A stretch of DNA of 64,000 nucleotides from Desulfovibrio sp. (GTDB taxonomy: Bacteria > Desulfobacterota > Desulfovibrionia > Desulfovibrionales > Desulfovibrionaceae), in assembly GCA_031287575.1 (NCBI GenBank), contig JAITSV010000020.1, positions 1 to 64,000 of the forward strand, read 5' to 3'. Shown piece after piece: positions 32,736-41,337 of the stretch. The notes beneath the pieces were generated by a model, which worked only from the letters and a program-made list of their open reading frames with translations, had not been told where the DNA came from and made no database searches. The stretch's first letter is position 1, and every line of letters begins with the position of its first letter. The translations under genes and the position numbers were made by a program.

Positions 32736-35700
32736 TCAGTCTCGGGCTTCCGCCCCGATGGCCAGCCCGTCGATGAACTCCGCCGTCCGTGCGGCCAGTT
32801 CGGCCGCGTGGGTCTTGATGAGCATGTGCGCTCCGCCCGCATTGCATTGCAGGCAGGTGACGAAGGCGCGTTCCCACTGTGCCGCCAGGCTTCGGATGGG
32901 GGCGTCCTCCTCGTCCTGCCCGGCGACCACCAGCGCCGGTACGCGCAACTGCGGGCCGAAGGCGAAGTCCAGCATGGCCGAGGTGTCGATCCGCAGGGTC
33001 TTCAGGTAGCCGTCCCGCTCGGCGTCGGTCATGTGGGAGAAGTCGTATTTGTAGACTTCCCGCGAGTGGCGCAGGATGTCCTCGTCCGAGCCGGAAAGGA
33101 TGGCCCGCAGCCCGCCCTGCACTCCCGGCGGGGGGCTGGACACGATGACCACCCCGGCGGGCGGGGTTCCCCGTTCCTCCAGCAGGCGGGCGATTTCGTA
33201 GGCCACGTGCCCGCCGAACGAGTAGCCGAGCAGGAACAGCGGCGTTTCGCGGGCCAGGCCGGACAGCCGGTCGGCGTAGGTCCCGGCGATTTCGGGTATG
33301 GAAGCCAGCGGAGCGCCGCTTCTGCCGTGTCCGGGCAGGCTGGCCGCCAGCACGCCGTAGTCCCTGGGCAGATGCGCGGCGAATTCGCGGTACATGGTGG
33401 GGTTGCCGCAGGCGTAGGGCAGGCAGAACAGCCGGGCCAGCGGGAATTGCGGCGTGGTCAGTTCCACCATGTCGGCTTCTTCCCCGCCCGGAGAGGCGCG
33501 GCGGCGGATGTGCTCCACGATGGAGGCCACGGTCTGGTACTCGAAGGCCTCGCGCAGGCCGAAATCGATGAAGCCTTCCTTCTTCATGCGCATGATCAGG
33601 CGCATGGCCTTCAGCGAATCGCCGCCCACGTCCCAGAAGTTGCTGCCAAGGCCGATGCCGCTCACGCCCAGCACCTCTTCCCAGATGCGGGTCACCTGCT
33701 GCTCCAGCGGCGTGGTGGGGTGGTCGGAGGCGTCGTCGATGCGCCCGGCCTGGATGGTCACCGGGGGCAGCCCCTTCCTGTCCAGTTTGCCGCTGGGCGT
33801 GCAGGGCATTTCCGGCAGATGCTCGAAATGCACGGGAATCATGTATTCCGGAAGGTTGCGCGCAAGGTGCGCGCGCAGGTCGGCCACGGGCACGGGACCA
33901 GTCGAACCATTTGGGCCAGCCGGGCCAGTCGGGCCGGTGTAGAAGGCCACCAGCACCAGGCTGCCCGAGGTGTCCTTGCGCGGGACCACCACGGCCTCGG
34001 CCACGCCGTCGTGGTCCCGCAGCGCCGACTCTATCTCGCCCGCCTCGATGCGGTAGCCGCGCAGGTTGATCTGGTGGTCGTTGCGGCCCAGGTATTCGAT
34101 GTTGCCGTCGTTCAGCATGCGCACCACGTCGCCGGTGCGGTAGATGCGCTCGCCGGGCCGGTACGGGTCTGGCACGAAGGCGGCGGCGTCCTTGTCGGGC
34201 TTGTCGTGGTAGCCGTTGGTCACGCCCTCGCCGCCGATGCACAGTTCGCCGGGCACGCCGAGCATGCAGCTTTTGAGATCGCGGTTGAGGATGTAGACCC
34301 GCGTGTTGAACACGGGCTTGCCGATGGGCACGGTGTTCAGGTCCACGCGGCCCTCGTCGTTGACCGGTATGGGGAACCAGGTGGAGGCCACCGTGGTTTC
34401 CGTGGGGCCGTATTCGTTGATGAAGCGGTGGCCGGGGTAGTGGCGCAGCCAGAGGTTGAGGTCCTTGGTGCTGATGACCTCGCCGCCCATCATGATGCGC
34501 ATGTCGCCGCGCAGGGGAACGGGCTGCTCGCCCAGGTATTCCCGCGCCCCGGCCAGCAGCGAGAAGTGCGAGGGGGTCACGTTCAGGAAGGTGATGTCCC
34601 GCTCGCCCAGGAAGTGCAGCAGGCTGTTCACGTCCCTGGTGCGTTCCTCGGACAGGATGTGCAGCGATGCCCCGGCCAGGAAGGGCGTCCAGTTGCTGGT
34701 GAGGGTCATGTCGAAGGCGTACGAGGTGAGCAGGGCCAGCCTGTCCTGCGGGGCGATGCCGATTTCCAGGCGCACCCAGTTCAGGAAGTTCACGATGTTG
34801 CGGTGGGTGACCATGACCCCCTTGGGATTGCCCGTGGAACCGGAGGTGTAGATCATGTAGGCGAGGTCGCGCGGGGTGCACGCGGGCAGCGGGGCGGTAC
34901 GCGGGGCATACGCGGTGTCCGGAAGCACGACCTTGCCGCGCAGGGCCTCGGGCACGTCGGCCTCGGTGGCGCCCTCGTCCAGCAGCACGATGGTGCCCAC
35001 GCCGCCAAGGTGCTCCGCGAGTCCGGCGAGATGGCGCGACTGGGTCAGCAGCACCCTGGCCCGCGAATCGGACAGCACGTAGGCGACGCGGTCCGCCGGG
35101 TAGTCGATGTCGATGGGCAGGTAGGCCGCGCCCGCCTTCATGACGCCCAACTGGGCCACGGGCACCTCGATGCTCCGGTGCATGAACAGCGCCACGAAGT
35201 CGCCCACGCCCACCCCGAGCGAGGCCAGCAGCCCGGCCACGCGGTCCGCCCTGTCGTCGAATGCCGCATAGGTCAGGCTGGCGTCCCCGCAGGTCAGGGC
35301 CAGGGCGTCGGGCGTGCGGGCCACGGTGCGCGCGATCAGCCCGTGCAGGGTGTCGTCGGGGATGAGCGCCTCCGTGCGGTTCACCTCGTCGAGCAGGGCG
35401 CGGTATTTCTCGGGGATGACGTTTTCGCCGGTGAAGGGCGCGTCCGCGTGGCCGCCGCGGTGGGCGTCGGCCAGTTGCGCAAGCAGGGTGCGGTACTGGG
35501 TGGAGAGTATCTCGACGAAGTCGCGGTCGAACAGGTCGCGCACGTAGTTCCAGTTGAAGTAGTAGGCGTCCTCTTCGTCCTGCCGCGCGCGGTAGTCGTA
35601 GATGACGAGGTCGATGAAGGTGCCCGGCGCGCCGGTGCGGAATTCCGGGGTGCTCAGGCGCACCGTCTTCATGCCGCTGACCTCTCCGGAGTACATCCCA

Positions 35701-38700
35701 ATGGAATTGCTGAAGATGATCGAGCTCATGGACGTGGCCCGCAGCCCCTCGCGCTCGAATATCCTGCGCGAAAGCTCGATGGACGACACGGGCACCTCCA
35801 GCAGCTTGCGCGTGAAGGCCTCGGCCTTTCTGGCGATGTCGATGACCGGTTCCTCGAAATGGGTCTGCAGCCGCACGGGAAAGATGTCGATGAAGCTGCC
35901 CACGGTCTTGCGGGCCCCGGCGAAGTACTGTTCGCGGTTGAAGACCGGCATGTTGATGATCAGGTCGTCCTGGTGGCACCAGATGTTCATCAGCTTGAAG
36001 TAGGCGGCCAGCAGCACGGAATTGAGCGAGACCTGGTGCTCTATGGCCACCTGGTTCAGCGCGTTGATGATTTCCGGCTCGATGGTCTGGTACAGGGTGT
36101 CGAAGCGCACCGTGTCGAGCATGGCGGGGTTGCGCCGCGAGGGCAGCATGGCCTTGGGGGGCAGGTTGCGGAAGATGTCCAGTTGGAATTCCAGCGCGTC
36201 GCGGTATTCCCGGGTGCGCTGGCGCAGGCGTTCCACCAGCACGTAGTCGCCGAAGGTCATGGGCACCTCGGGCAGTTCCCACGGCTCGCCCAGGCGCATC
36301 CTGTCGTAGGTGTTGAAGAGTTCCTCGAAGATCTGCATGTAGCTGTAGCCGTCCACCAGCAGGTGGTCGATGTTCATCATGAACATGTGGCGGTTGCGGC
36401 CCAGCCGGGTCACCTCGCAGAAGAACAGCGGCCACGCGCCGAGGTCGAAGCGGTGGTCGTTGTGTTCCAGGCCGCGCTGGGTCACGTAGGCGCGCTGCCG
36501 CTCCTCCGTCATGTCCGAGATGTCCACATAGGCGGTGCGCAGGCGCGGCACCGTGTCCAGCACCTTCATGCGCGGGCGTTCGCGCTCCTCGTCGATGACC
36601 GTGCGCAGCACCGGGTGCCGGGACACCACGTAGTTGAGGGCGCCGTCGAAGGTGGCGCGGTCGAATTCCCCCGTCATTTCGGCCTGCAGGAAGATGTAGC
36701 AGCTGAGTCCGCTGGGCTCGTTGCGCACGAATCCCTTGCGGTGGAAGTACAGGGTCTCCTGGAAGTGCATCAGCGGCAGGAAGCGCTCGCCGTCACTTCC
36801 AGATTCGTCGGCCTGGGGCTCGAAGACGCGGGGCCACAGGTGGTCGGCCATCTGCCGGATGGTGGTGAACTTCAGGAATTCGTCGGAAACGTGCACTTCC
36901 TCAAAGCAGTGCCGCACGTCTTCGATGATGCCCAGCATGTCGGAGACGTTGGTTATCCGCGTCAGCAGGCTTTCGGTGGCGCCGACGGTATCCGTCCGGA
37001 CGCCCAGCCGGCCGGCGACGATCTTCTGCAGGATGGCCTCGATTTCGTTCCGGGGCGGCTCCACGCTGAAGTCGCGGTTGCGGAAGTAGGCTGTCTGGGT
37101 GGCCACGGTGGGGAACAGGTAGCAGAAATTGCTTTCCATCTTGGCCTGGTAGGTGTCCTCCAGGTGGGCCTGGATGCGCATGGCCCGGATGGAGTCGCCC
37201 CCCATCTTGAACAGGCTGCGGTGCGGGTCGATCTGGCCGGGTTCCATGCCCAGCACCGCCGACCACGCCTCGCGCACCACGGCGTCGTGATCCAGTTCCG
37301 CGGGGTTGGCGGGCCGGGCCAGTTCGGCAAGGGCCGCGTCGATCCGCGCGGTCCGTTCCGCGTACGCGCCGGCGGCGAAGTCGTCGGCCAGCACCCGGCG
37401 CATGATCTTGCCGCTGGAGGTTCGCGGAATCTCGCCCTGCGTTACCGGGACGAAGTGGTCGATGGTGAATCCGGCAAGGTCGCCGATGCGTTCGTTCATG
37501 GCCAGCAGGGCCGGGGCCAGGGCGCGTTCGTCGGCCTTCCTGTCGGCGGGCACGAAGAACACGACCACCTTTTCCCGCGCCTGCGCCGGGTCGTACGCGC
37601 CGCACGCCACCACCAGCCGGAAGGCGTCCCCCGCGCCCGCCAGGGCCATCATTTCCACGTCCGCCGGGTAGTAGTTTTGCCCGCGCACGATGATGATCTC
37701 CTTTTCGCGGCCCACGATGCACAGCTGGCCGGTGGCGCTCATGAACCCCGCGTCCCCGGACGAGAACCAGCCGTTCCGGAAGGCGTCCTGGTTCGCGTCC
37801 TGACTGGCGTCCGAGCCAGCTTTGGGGGCGGCGTAATAGCTGGCGATGACGTTCTCGCCCCGGATTTCCACGGTGCCCACCCTGTCGGGGGGCAGTTCCC
37901 GCCCTTCGGCGTCCACCACCCGGACCTCGCAGAAGTCCACCGGCGTGCCCACGGAGACGAATTCCGCCGTGGTGTCGGTTTTTTCGCTGGCGTAGCGGAC
38001 GATGCCCTCGTTCACCAGGCACCGCCGGTCGACGAGATACGCCTCGACGGGCATTCCGTGGGGGTGGCAGGTGGCGACCAGGGTGGTTTCCGTCAGCCCG
38101 TAGCCGGGCATGACGATGTTGCGGGCAAGTCCCATGGGCGCCAGTTGCCGCTCCAGCCTGCGGCAGGAGGCGGCGGAGATCATCTCGGCCCCCACGGTCA
38201 GTACGCGCAGGCACGAAAGGTCCACTTCCGGCAGCCGCGCGCCCCGAAGCCCCATGTACGACAGCAGGTGTTCGACGCCGGTGTTGGTGGTGGAGGTGAC
38301 CGTGGCCCGGTGTTCATGGATTTTCTGCATCCACAGGAACGGACGCTGGGCGAACTGGAACGGGCTTATCTTCACCTGGTCGATGCCCGCGTACAGGGGC
38401 ATGAGGTGGCAGCCGAACAGCCCGAAATCATGGAAGTAGGGCAGCCAGGTGACCATGCGGTCGTCCTCGTCCACGCCTTCCAGATCGCGCAGGGCCACGA
38501 TGTTGGCCAGCAGGTTGCGGTGGGTGAGCTGCGCTCCCTTCGGCGCGCCCATGCTGCCGGAGGAGAATTGCAGCACGGCGACGTCGCCGGGTGCGGGGAC
38601 GTGAAACTCGGCGTCGGGTTGTTCCGTTATGGCCGCCTCGGCCAGCAGGTCTTCGGCGGGAATCACGGGTGCGCCGCTTCCCTTCAGGACTTCGGCCAGC

Positions 38701-39113
38701 ATGGCGAACCCGCGCTCGCCTTCCCCGTCCGCGACCACGGGCGCGCCCAGCAGTCGCTGCACGGCGACGATCTTTGCGGCCTCCATGGAGTCGGGCTTGG
38801 GGGTGCGCACGTTGGCAAGCGGTACGGGTATCACCCCGGCGAACAGGCACCCCCAGAACAGCTCCAGGAAACGCCGGGAGGATTCGACGGCGATGATCAG
38901 GTGGCTGCGGGGGCGCAATCCCCTGCGGTACAGGGCCTGCGCGGTGCGCCTGCCGCCAAGCAGCAGGTCGGCGTAGCTCTGGAATTCCTCTTCGCTGCCG
39001 GCAGGGTCCACGTGGCGCATGCCGCGCGCGGGGAAGCGCCCGGCCGTCCGCTCCAGGACATCAACCAGGGTGCCTGCCAGAAGATCGCTGGAACTGGTGT
39101 TGAGGCTATACAT
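32736..39113 (-). CDS. single-module NRPS: FAAL-ACP-carrier-like-C-A-PCP-TE
   Basis: A 2125-residue synthetase. Residues about 1-595 are a fatty-acyl-AMP ligase-like domain (LQFSSGSMGAPKGAQLTH); about 639 is the carrier Ser in LFKMGGDSIRAMRI. At about 690-757 a second carrier-like segment lacks the GGxS Ser (SLLTRITNVSDML). The condensation domain has DHLLVDG near 917, with the catalytic second His retained but the first His replaced by Asp. The adenylation domain (about 1275-1770) has YTSGSTGNPKG and NEYGPTETTV; its pocket (D-M-T-S-M-G-E-V-A by my alignment) is nearest to Asn-type codes. PCP Ser is near 1830 (VGGDSLKAMR). A thioesterase (GYSFGGH near 1963) ends the protein. It likely makes an acylated amino acid or small metallophore. 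Confidence 0.9.
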   Translation of the reverse strand: MYSLNTSSSDLLAGTLVDVLERTAGRFPARGMRHVDPAGSEEEFQSYADLLLGGRRTAQALYRRGLRPRSHLIIAVESSRRFLELFWGCLFAGVIPVPLANVRTPKPDSMEAAKIVAVQRLLGAPVVADGEGERGFAMLAEVLKGSGAPVIPAEDLLAEAAITEQPDAEFHVPAPGDVAVLQFSSGSMGAPKGAQLTHRNLLANIVALRDLEGVDEDDRMVTWLPYFHDFGLFGCHLMPLYAGIDQVKISPFQFAQRPFLWMQKIHEHRATVTSTTNTGVEHLLSYMGLRGARLPEVDLSCLRVLTVGAEMISAASCRRLERQLAPMGLARNIVMPGYGLTETTLVATCHPHGMPVEAYLVDRRCLVNEGIVRYASEKTDTTAEFVSVGTPVDFCEVRVVDAEGRELPPDRVGTVEIRGENVIASYYAAPKAGSDASQDANQDAFRNGWFSSGDAGFMSATGQLCIVGREKEIIIVRGQNYYPADVEMMALAGAGDAFRLVVACGAYDPAQAREKVVVFFVPADRKADERALAPALLAMNERIGDLAGFTIDHFVPVTQGEIPRTSSGKIMRRVLADDFAAGAYAERTARIDAALAELARPANPAELDHDAVVREAWSAVLGMEPGQIDPHRSLFKMGGDSIRAMRIQAHLEDTYQAKMESNFCYLFPTVATQTAYFRNRDFSVEPPRNEIEAILQKIVAGRLGVRTDTVGATESLLTRITNVSDMLGIIEDVRHCFEEVHVSDEFLKFTTIRQMADHLWPRVFEPQADESGSDGERFLPLMHFQETLYFHRKGFVRNEPSGLSCYIFLQAEMTGEFDRATFDGALNYVVSRHPVLRTVIDEERERPRMKVLDTVPRLRTAYVDISDMTEERQRAYVTQRGLEHNDHRFDLGAWPLFFCEVTRLGRNRHMFMMNIDHLLVDGYSYMQIFEELFNTYDRMRLGEPWELPEVPMTFGDYVLVERLRQRTREYRDALEFQLDIFRNLPPKAMLPSRRNPAMLDTVRFDTLYQTIEPEIINALNQVAIEHQVSLNSVLLAAYFKLMNIWCHQDDLIINMPVFNREQYFAGARKTVGSFIDIFPVRLQTHFEEPVIDIARKAEAFTRKLLEVPVSSIELSRRIFEREGLRATSMSSIIFSNSIGMYSGEVSGMKTVRLSTPEFRTGAPGTFIDLVIYDYRARQDEEDAYYFNWNYVRDLFDRDFVEILSTQYRTLLAQLADAHRGGHADAPFTGENVIPEKYRALLDEVNRTEALIPDDTLHGLIARTVARTPDALALTCGDASLTYAAFDDRADRVAGLLASLGVGVGDFVALFMHRSIEVPVAQLGVMKAGAAYLPIDIDYPADRVAYVLSDSRARVLLTQSRHLAGLAEHLGGVGTIVLLDEGATEADVPEALRGKVVLPDTAYAPRTAPLPACTPRDLAYMIYTSGSTGNPKGVMVTHRNIVNFLNWVRLEIGIAPQDRLALLTSYAFDMTLTSNWTPFLAGASLHILSEERTRDVNSLLHFLGERDITFLNVTPSHFSLLAGAREYLGEQPVPLRGDMRIMMGGEVISTKDLNLWLRHYPGHRFINEYGPTETTVASTWFPIPVNDEGRVDLNTVPIGKPVFNTRVYILNRDLKSCMLGVPGELCIGGEGVTNGYHDKPDKDAAAFVPDPYRPGERIYRTGDVVRMLNDGNIEYLGRNDHQINLRGYRIEAGEIESALRDHDGVAEAVVVPRKDTSGSLVLVAFYTGPTGPAGPNGSTGPVPVADLRAHLARNLPEYMIPVHFEHLPEMPCTPSGKLDRKGLPPVTIQAGRIDDASDHPTTPLEQQVTRIWEEVLGVSGIGLGSNFWDVGGDSLKAMRLIMRMKKEGFIDFGLREAFEYQTVASIVEHIRRRASPGGEEADMVELTTPQFPLARLFCLPYACGNPTMYREFAAHLPRDYGVLAASLPGHGRSGAPLASIPEIAGTYADRLSGLARETPLFLLGYSFGGHVAYEIARLLEERGTPPAGVVIVSSPPPGVQGGLRAILSGSDEDILRHSREVYKYDFSHMTDAERDGYLKTLRIDTSAMLDFAFGPQLRVPALVVAGQDEEDAPIRSLAAQWERAFVTCLQCNAGGAHMLIKTHAAELAARTAEFIDGLAIGAEARD

Positions 39114-39538
39114 GGTGTCCTTCCGTGTCGTTGTTGCCTGTTGTGCCTGCCCGCAGCGGGGGACGGCAGGAACGTGCTCCCGTGCCGGCAGCGCCGGAAC
39201 GTGCCAAGTTTTTGAGATTTGTTATCAATTGGCGCGGCAAAAAAAAGGCCTGCCGCCACATGTGGGTATTTCTACGTGCGGAAGTGGGCAGCCTCTACCA
39301 TTTGGGGAATAATTTTTTATATGCGCGGCACGCTTCATGACGCACCGTAATGATGACCGGGAGTATGAATGTTCATGAAAACTCCATCGTTGCCGTTTTG
39401 GCGGTGCGAATGGGGATGAAGAATGATTTTTTGCCGTCTCGATTCTTCCAATTGACAGCAGTATCGTGCCGTGGACTATGGATACTCCGAAATTGGTATG
39501 TGGACTTCCTGTATTGTACAGTCATGGAGGTGTCCCGA
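39114..39538. promoter_or_regulatory. divergent promoter region of the metallophore locus
   Basis: This 425-bp region separates the leftward NRPS operon from the rightward PPTase gene. It is AT-rich in patches: TTGTTATCAATTGG at 39217-39231, a run to TTTTTTATATGC near 39310-39324, and TGAAGAATGATTTTTT at 39417-39432, which resembles half of the Fur box at 41207. No clean -35/-10 pair stands out. Promoters for both arms must lie here. Confidence 0.45.
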
Positions 39539-40435
39539 GTGGGCAGTGAACGCTTTACAGCACGTGAATGGCTGCCGATCGATGTGATGCCGCATTCGCA
39601 CAGGCGGGCGGCAGGCGATGCCAGTGTCGGGTGCCCGGAGTTGGTGGATGCCCCATCGTTTTGCATGCTGCGGCGGAGGAACGGGCGGGACTGGTGGCAA
39701 CGGCAGGCATGGCCCGCTGTGGGCGAGGTGCACGTCTGGACGTGCGCGCTTGACGCCACCGGCGGGGCCGGGGAGGCGCTTTCCGTCATGGCGACCTGCC
39801 TGACGGACGATGAAATGCGGCGAGCGTCCCGGTACGCAACGCCGCTTCTGCGGGAGCGCTGCCTGCGGGCACGGTCCTGGCTGCGCCACGTGCTGGGGGC
39901 GTACCTCGGGTGCGCACCGGCGGCGGTGCCGCTGCAGACGGGCCCCCATGGCAAGCCGTATCTCGCGGAAGAGGGCCTTGCCTTCAATCTGGCCCATTCG
40001 GATGCACGGGCCGTGTTGGTCGTGGGGGTGGGATACGGCCTGGGGGTGGACGTGGAGGAACTGCGCGCGATACCCGAGGCCGCCGCGATGGCCGGGCGCT
40101 GGTTCTCTCGCGCGGAGGTCCGCTGGATCGCGGCTTCGGATGACGGTGACCGGGCCTTCCTGCGCTGCTGGGTGTGCCACGAGGCCGTGCACAAGGCAGT
40201 GGGCGCGGGGTTTTCCATTCCTCCGGACGCGGTGACGCTGACCCCGCCACCCCGCCCCGTGGTGACGGCGCATGTAGCCGGGCAGCGGGTGTTGGTGGCG
40301 GAACTGCCGGTTTCGCCCCGGTGCGTGGCCGCGTTGGCGGTTGCCGTTGGAAACGGGGCGCGAGTCCGCGCGGTTTCACCGGAAGCGGGGATCGCCCTGC
40401 GTAATGAGGGCGTGGAATTTTTTCCGGTTGACTAA
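39539..40435 (+). CDS. Sfp-type 4'-phosphopantetheinyl transferase
   Basis: About 298 residues from GTG 39539, chosen because GGAGG sits eight bases upstream; the frame is open from ATG 39350. Family motifs: RARSWLRHVLGAYLG, LQTGPHGKPYL, LAFNLAHSDARAVL, GLGVDVEEL with the Mg ligands, and CWVCHEAVHKAVGAGF. The last is normally W-x-x-KEA-x-x-K; here the first Lys is His. It would convert the NRPS carrier domains to the holo form. It lies head-to-head with the NRPS gene and heads the right arm. Confidence 0.8.
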   Translation: MGSERFTAREWLPIDVMPHSHRRAAGDASVGCPELVDAPSFCMLRRRNGRDWWQRQAWPAVGEVHVWTCALDATGGAGEALSVMATCLTDDEMRRASRYATPLLRERCLRARSWLRHVLGAYLGCAPAAVPLQTGPHGKPYLAEEGLAFNLAHSDARAVLVVGVGYGLGVDVEELRAIPEAAAMAGRWFSRAEVRWIAASDDGDRAFLRCWVCHEAVHKAVGAGFSIPPDAVTLTPPPRPVVTAHVAGQRVLVAELPVSPRCVAALAVAVGNGARVRAVSPEAGIALRNEGVEFFPVD

Positions 40436-40452
40436 GAACGAACGTTCGTTCT
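40435..40452. promoter_or_regulatory. perfect 18-bp TetR operator
   Basis: AGAACGAACGTTCGTTCT is fully self-complementary and overlaps the end of the PPTase gene, 17 bp before the TetR-family start. AACGAACGTTCGTT palindromes are typical TetR/AcrR operators. A T-run follows, so it could also act as a terminator for the PPTase transcript. Autorepression by the next gene is the simplest reading. Confidence 0.7.
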
Positions 40453-40468
40453 ATTTTTTGGGCGCTGG

Positions 40469-41131
40469 ATGGGAATCCATGCGCAACGTGGTGAAATTGT
40501 AGAAAAACAAAGAAAACGAGAGACGAGAGTGGTTCGGACCCCAAAGGCACGCAAGAACGACACGCGGGCGGATGCGCGCCGCAGGCAACTGCTGGACGCC
40601 GCCGAGGCATGCTTTGCCGATCATGGCTTTCACGCGGCGGGCATGGCGCGGATATCCGATCAGTCCGGAATGAGTATCGGAAATATTTACGGATACTTCG
40701 AAAATAAGGATGCCATAATCTGCGCCATCGTGGACGCCCAGGTTTCCGCCATGCAGGCAGGACTGGAGCGCCTGCTTGAAAGCACGGGCGACATTTCGGA
40801 GGCGTTCAAGCAGCAGGCGGCCGTGCAGATCCGAAACTGTACCTTGGAGAACAGGTCCGCGCTCATGTTCGACATCATGGCCGAAATGGGCAGGAACCCG
40901 GTCATCGCCGCGGCCATGCAGGCGCATGACGAGAAGGTACGGCGGCAGTTGCTGGACATCACGCGGCGGTTCCGTCCCGGTTGGGCACCGGAAAAGACGG
41001 CCGTGCGCGTGGAACTGCTCATGTTGCTGATCGCCGGAGTTCCGGTGCGGCTCTCGATGCATCCGGACCAGGACGGGGAACAGTTGCTGCGGGAAATTCA
41101 GCGGCAGATCGACGTTCTTTTCGAGACGTAG
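40469..41131 (+). CDS. TetR/AcrR-family repressor
   Basis: A 220-residue protein (about 200 if GTG 40529, which has a purine-rich leader, is used). The N-terminal helix-turn-helix is standard: RRQLLDAAEACFADHGFHAA, ARISDQSGMSIGNIYGYFEN. The ligand domain continues to residue 220 and resembles the TetR_C_6/BetI-like class. It sits between PPTase and the Fur-box-preceded receptor, behind a perfect palindrome. It may sense the metallophore or a biosynthetic intermediate; the ligand is unknown. Confidence 0.85.
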   Translation: MGIHAQRGEIVEKQRKRETRVVRTPKARKNDTRADARRRQLLDAAEACFADHGFHAAGMARISDQSGMSIGNIYGYFENKDAIICAIVDAQVSAMQAGLERLLESTGDISEAFKQQAAVQIRNCTLENRSALMFDIMAEMGRNPVIAAAMQAHDEKVRRQLLDITRRFRPGWAPEKTAVRVELLMLLIAGVPVRLSMHPDQDGEQLLREIQRQIDVLFET

Positions 41132-41206
41132 CAGGACGGCAACATGTCGTGTGACACATCCCGCTGCCGAAGGGTGGCGGGCCAGGATATTTTTTTTACG
41201 TAATTA

Positions 41207-41227
41207 ATGAAAATGATTTTCATTTTC
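41207..41227. promoter_or_regulatory. Fur box upstream of the TonB-dependent receptor
   Basis: GAAAATGATTTTCATTTTC is a near-perfect palindrome of the ATGAAAATnATTTTCAT type used by Desulfovibrio Fur. It lies about 110 bp before the receptor start codon in an AT-rich patch with a TTTTTTTTACGTAATTAATG promoter-like stretch. It implies iron-repressed expression of the receptor and probably of the downstream transporter genes. Confidence 0.75.
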
Positions 41228-41337
41228 TAAATGGCGCGCCGCCCGAACGGTGGCGCAACGGGCTTGCCGGGCGAAGGGGCACAACGTCGGGCGGTCCACT
41301 CGCGGTCCTCTAACTGGAGACGAACGAGGGGTAGGAC

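Noticed and set aside
31785..39215. A 2476-codon open frame on the plus strand
   Set aside because: It lies antisense to the NRPS, has Gly/His/Val-rich low-complexity sequence with no domains, and is a by-product of high GC and third-position bias in the real gene.
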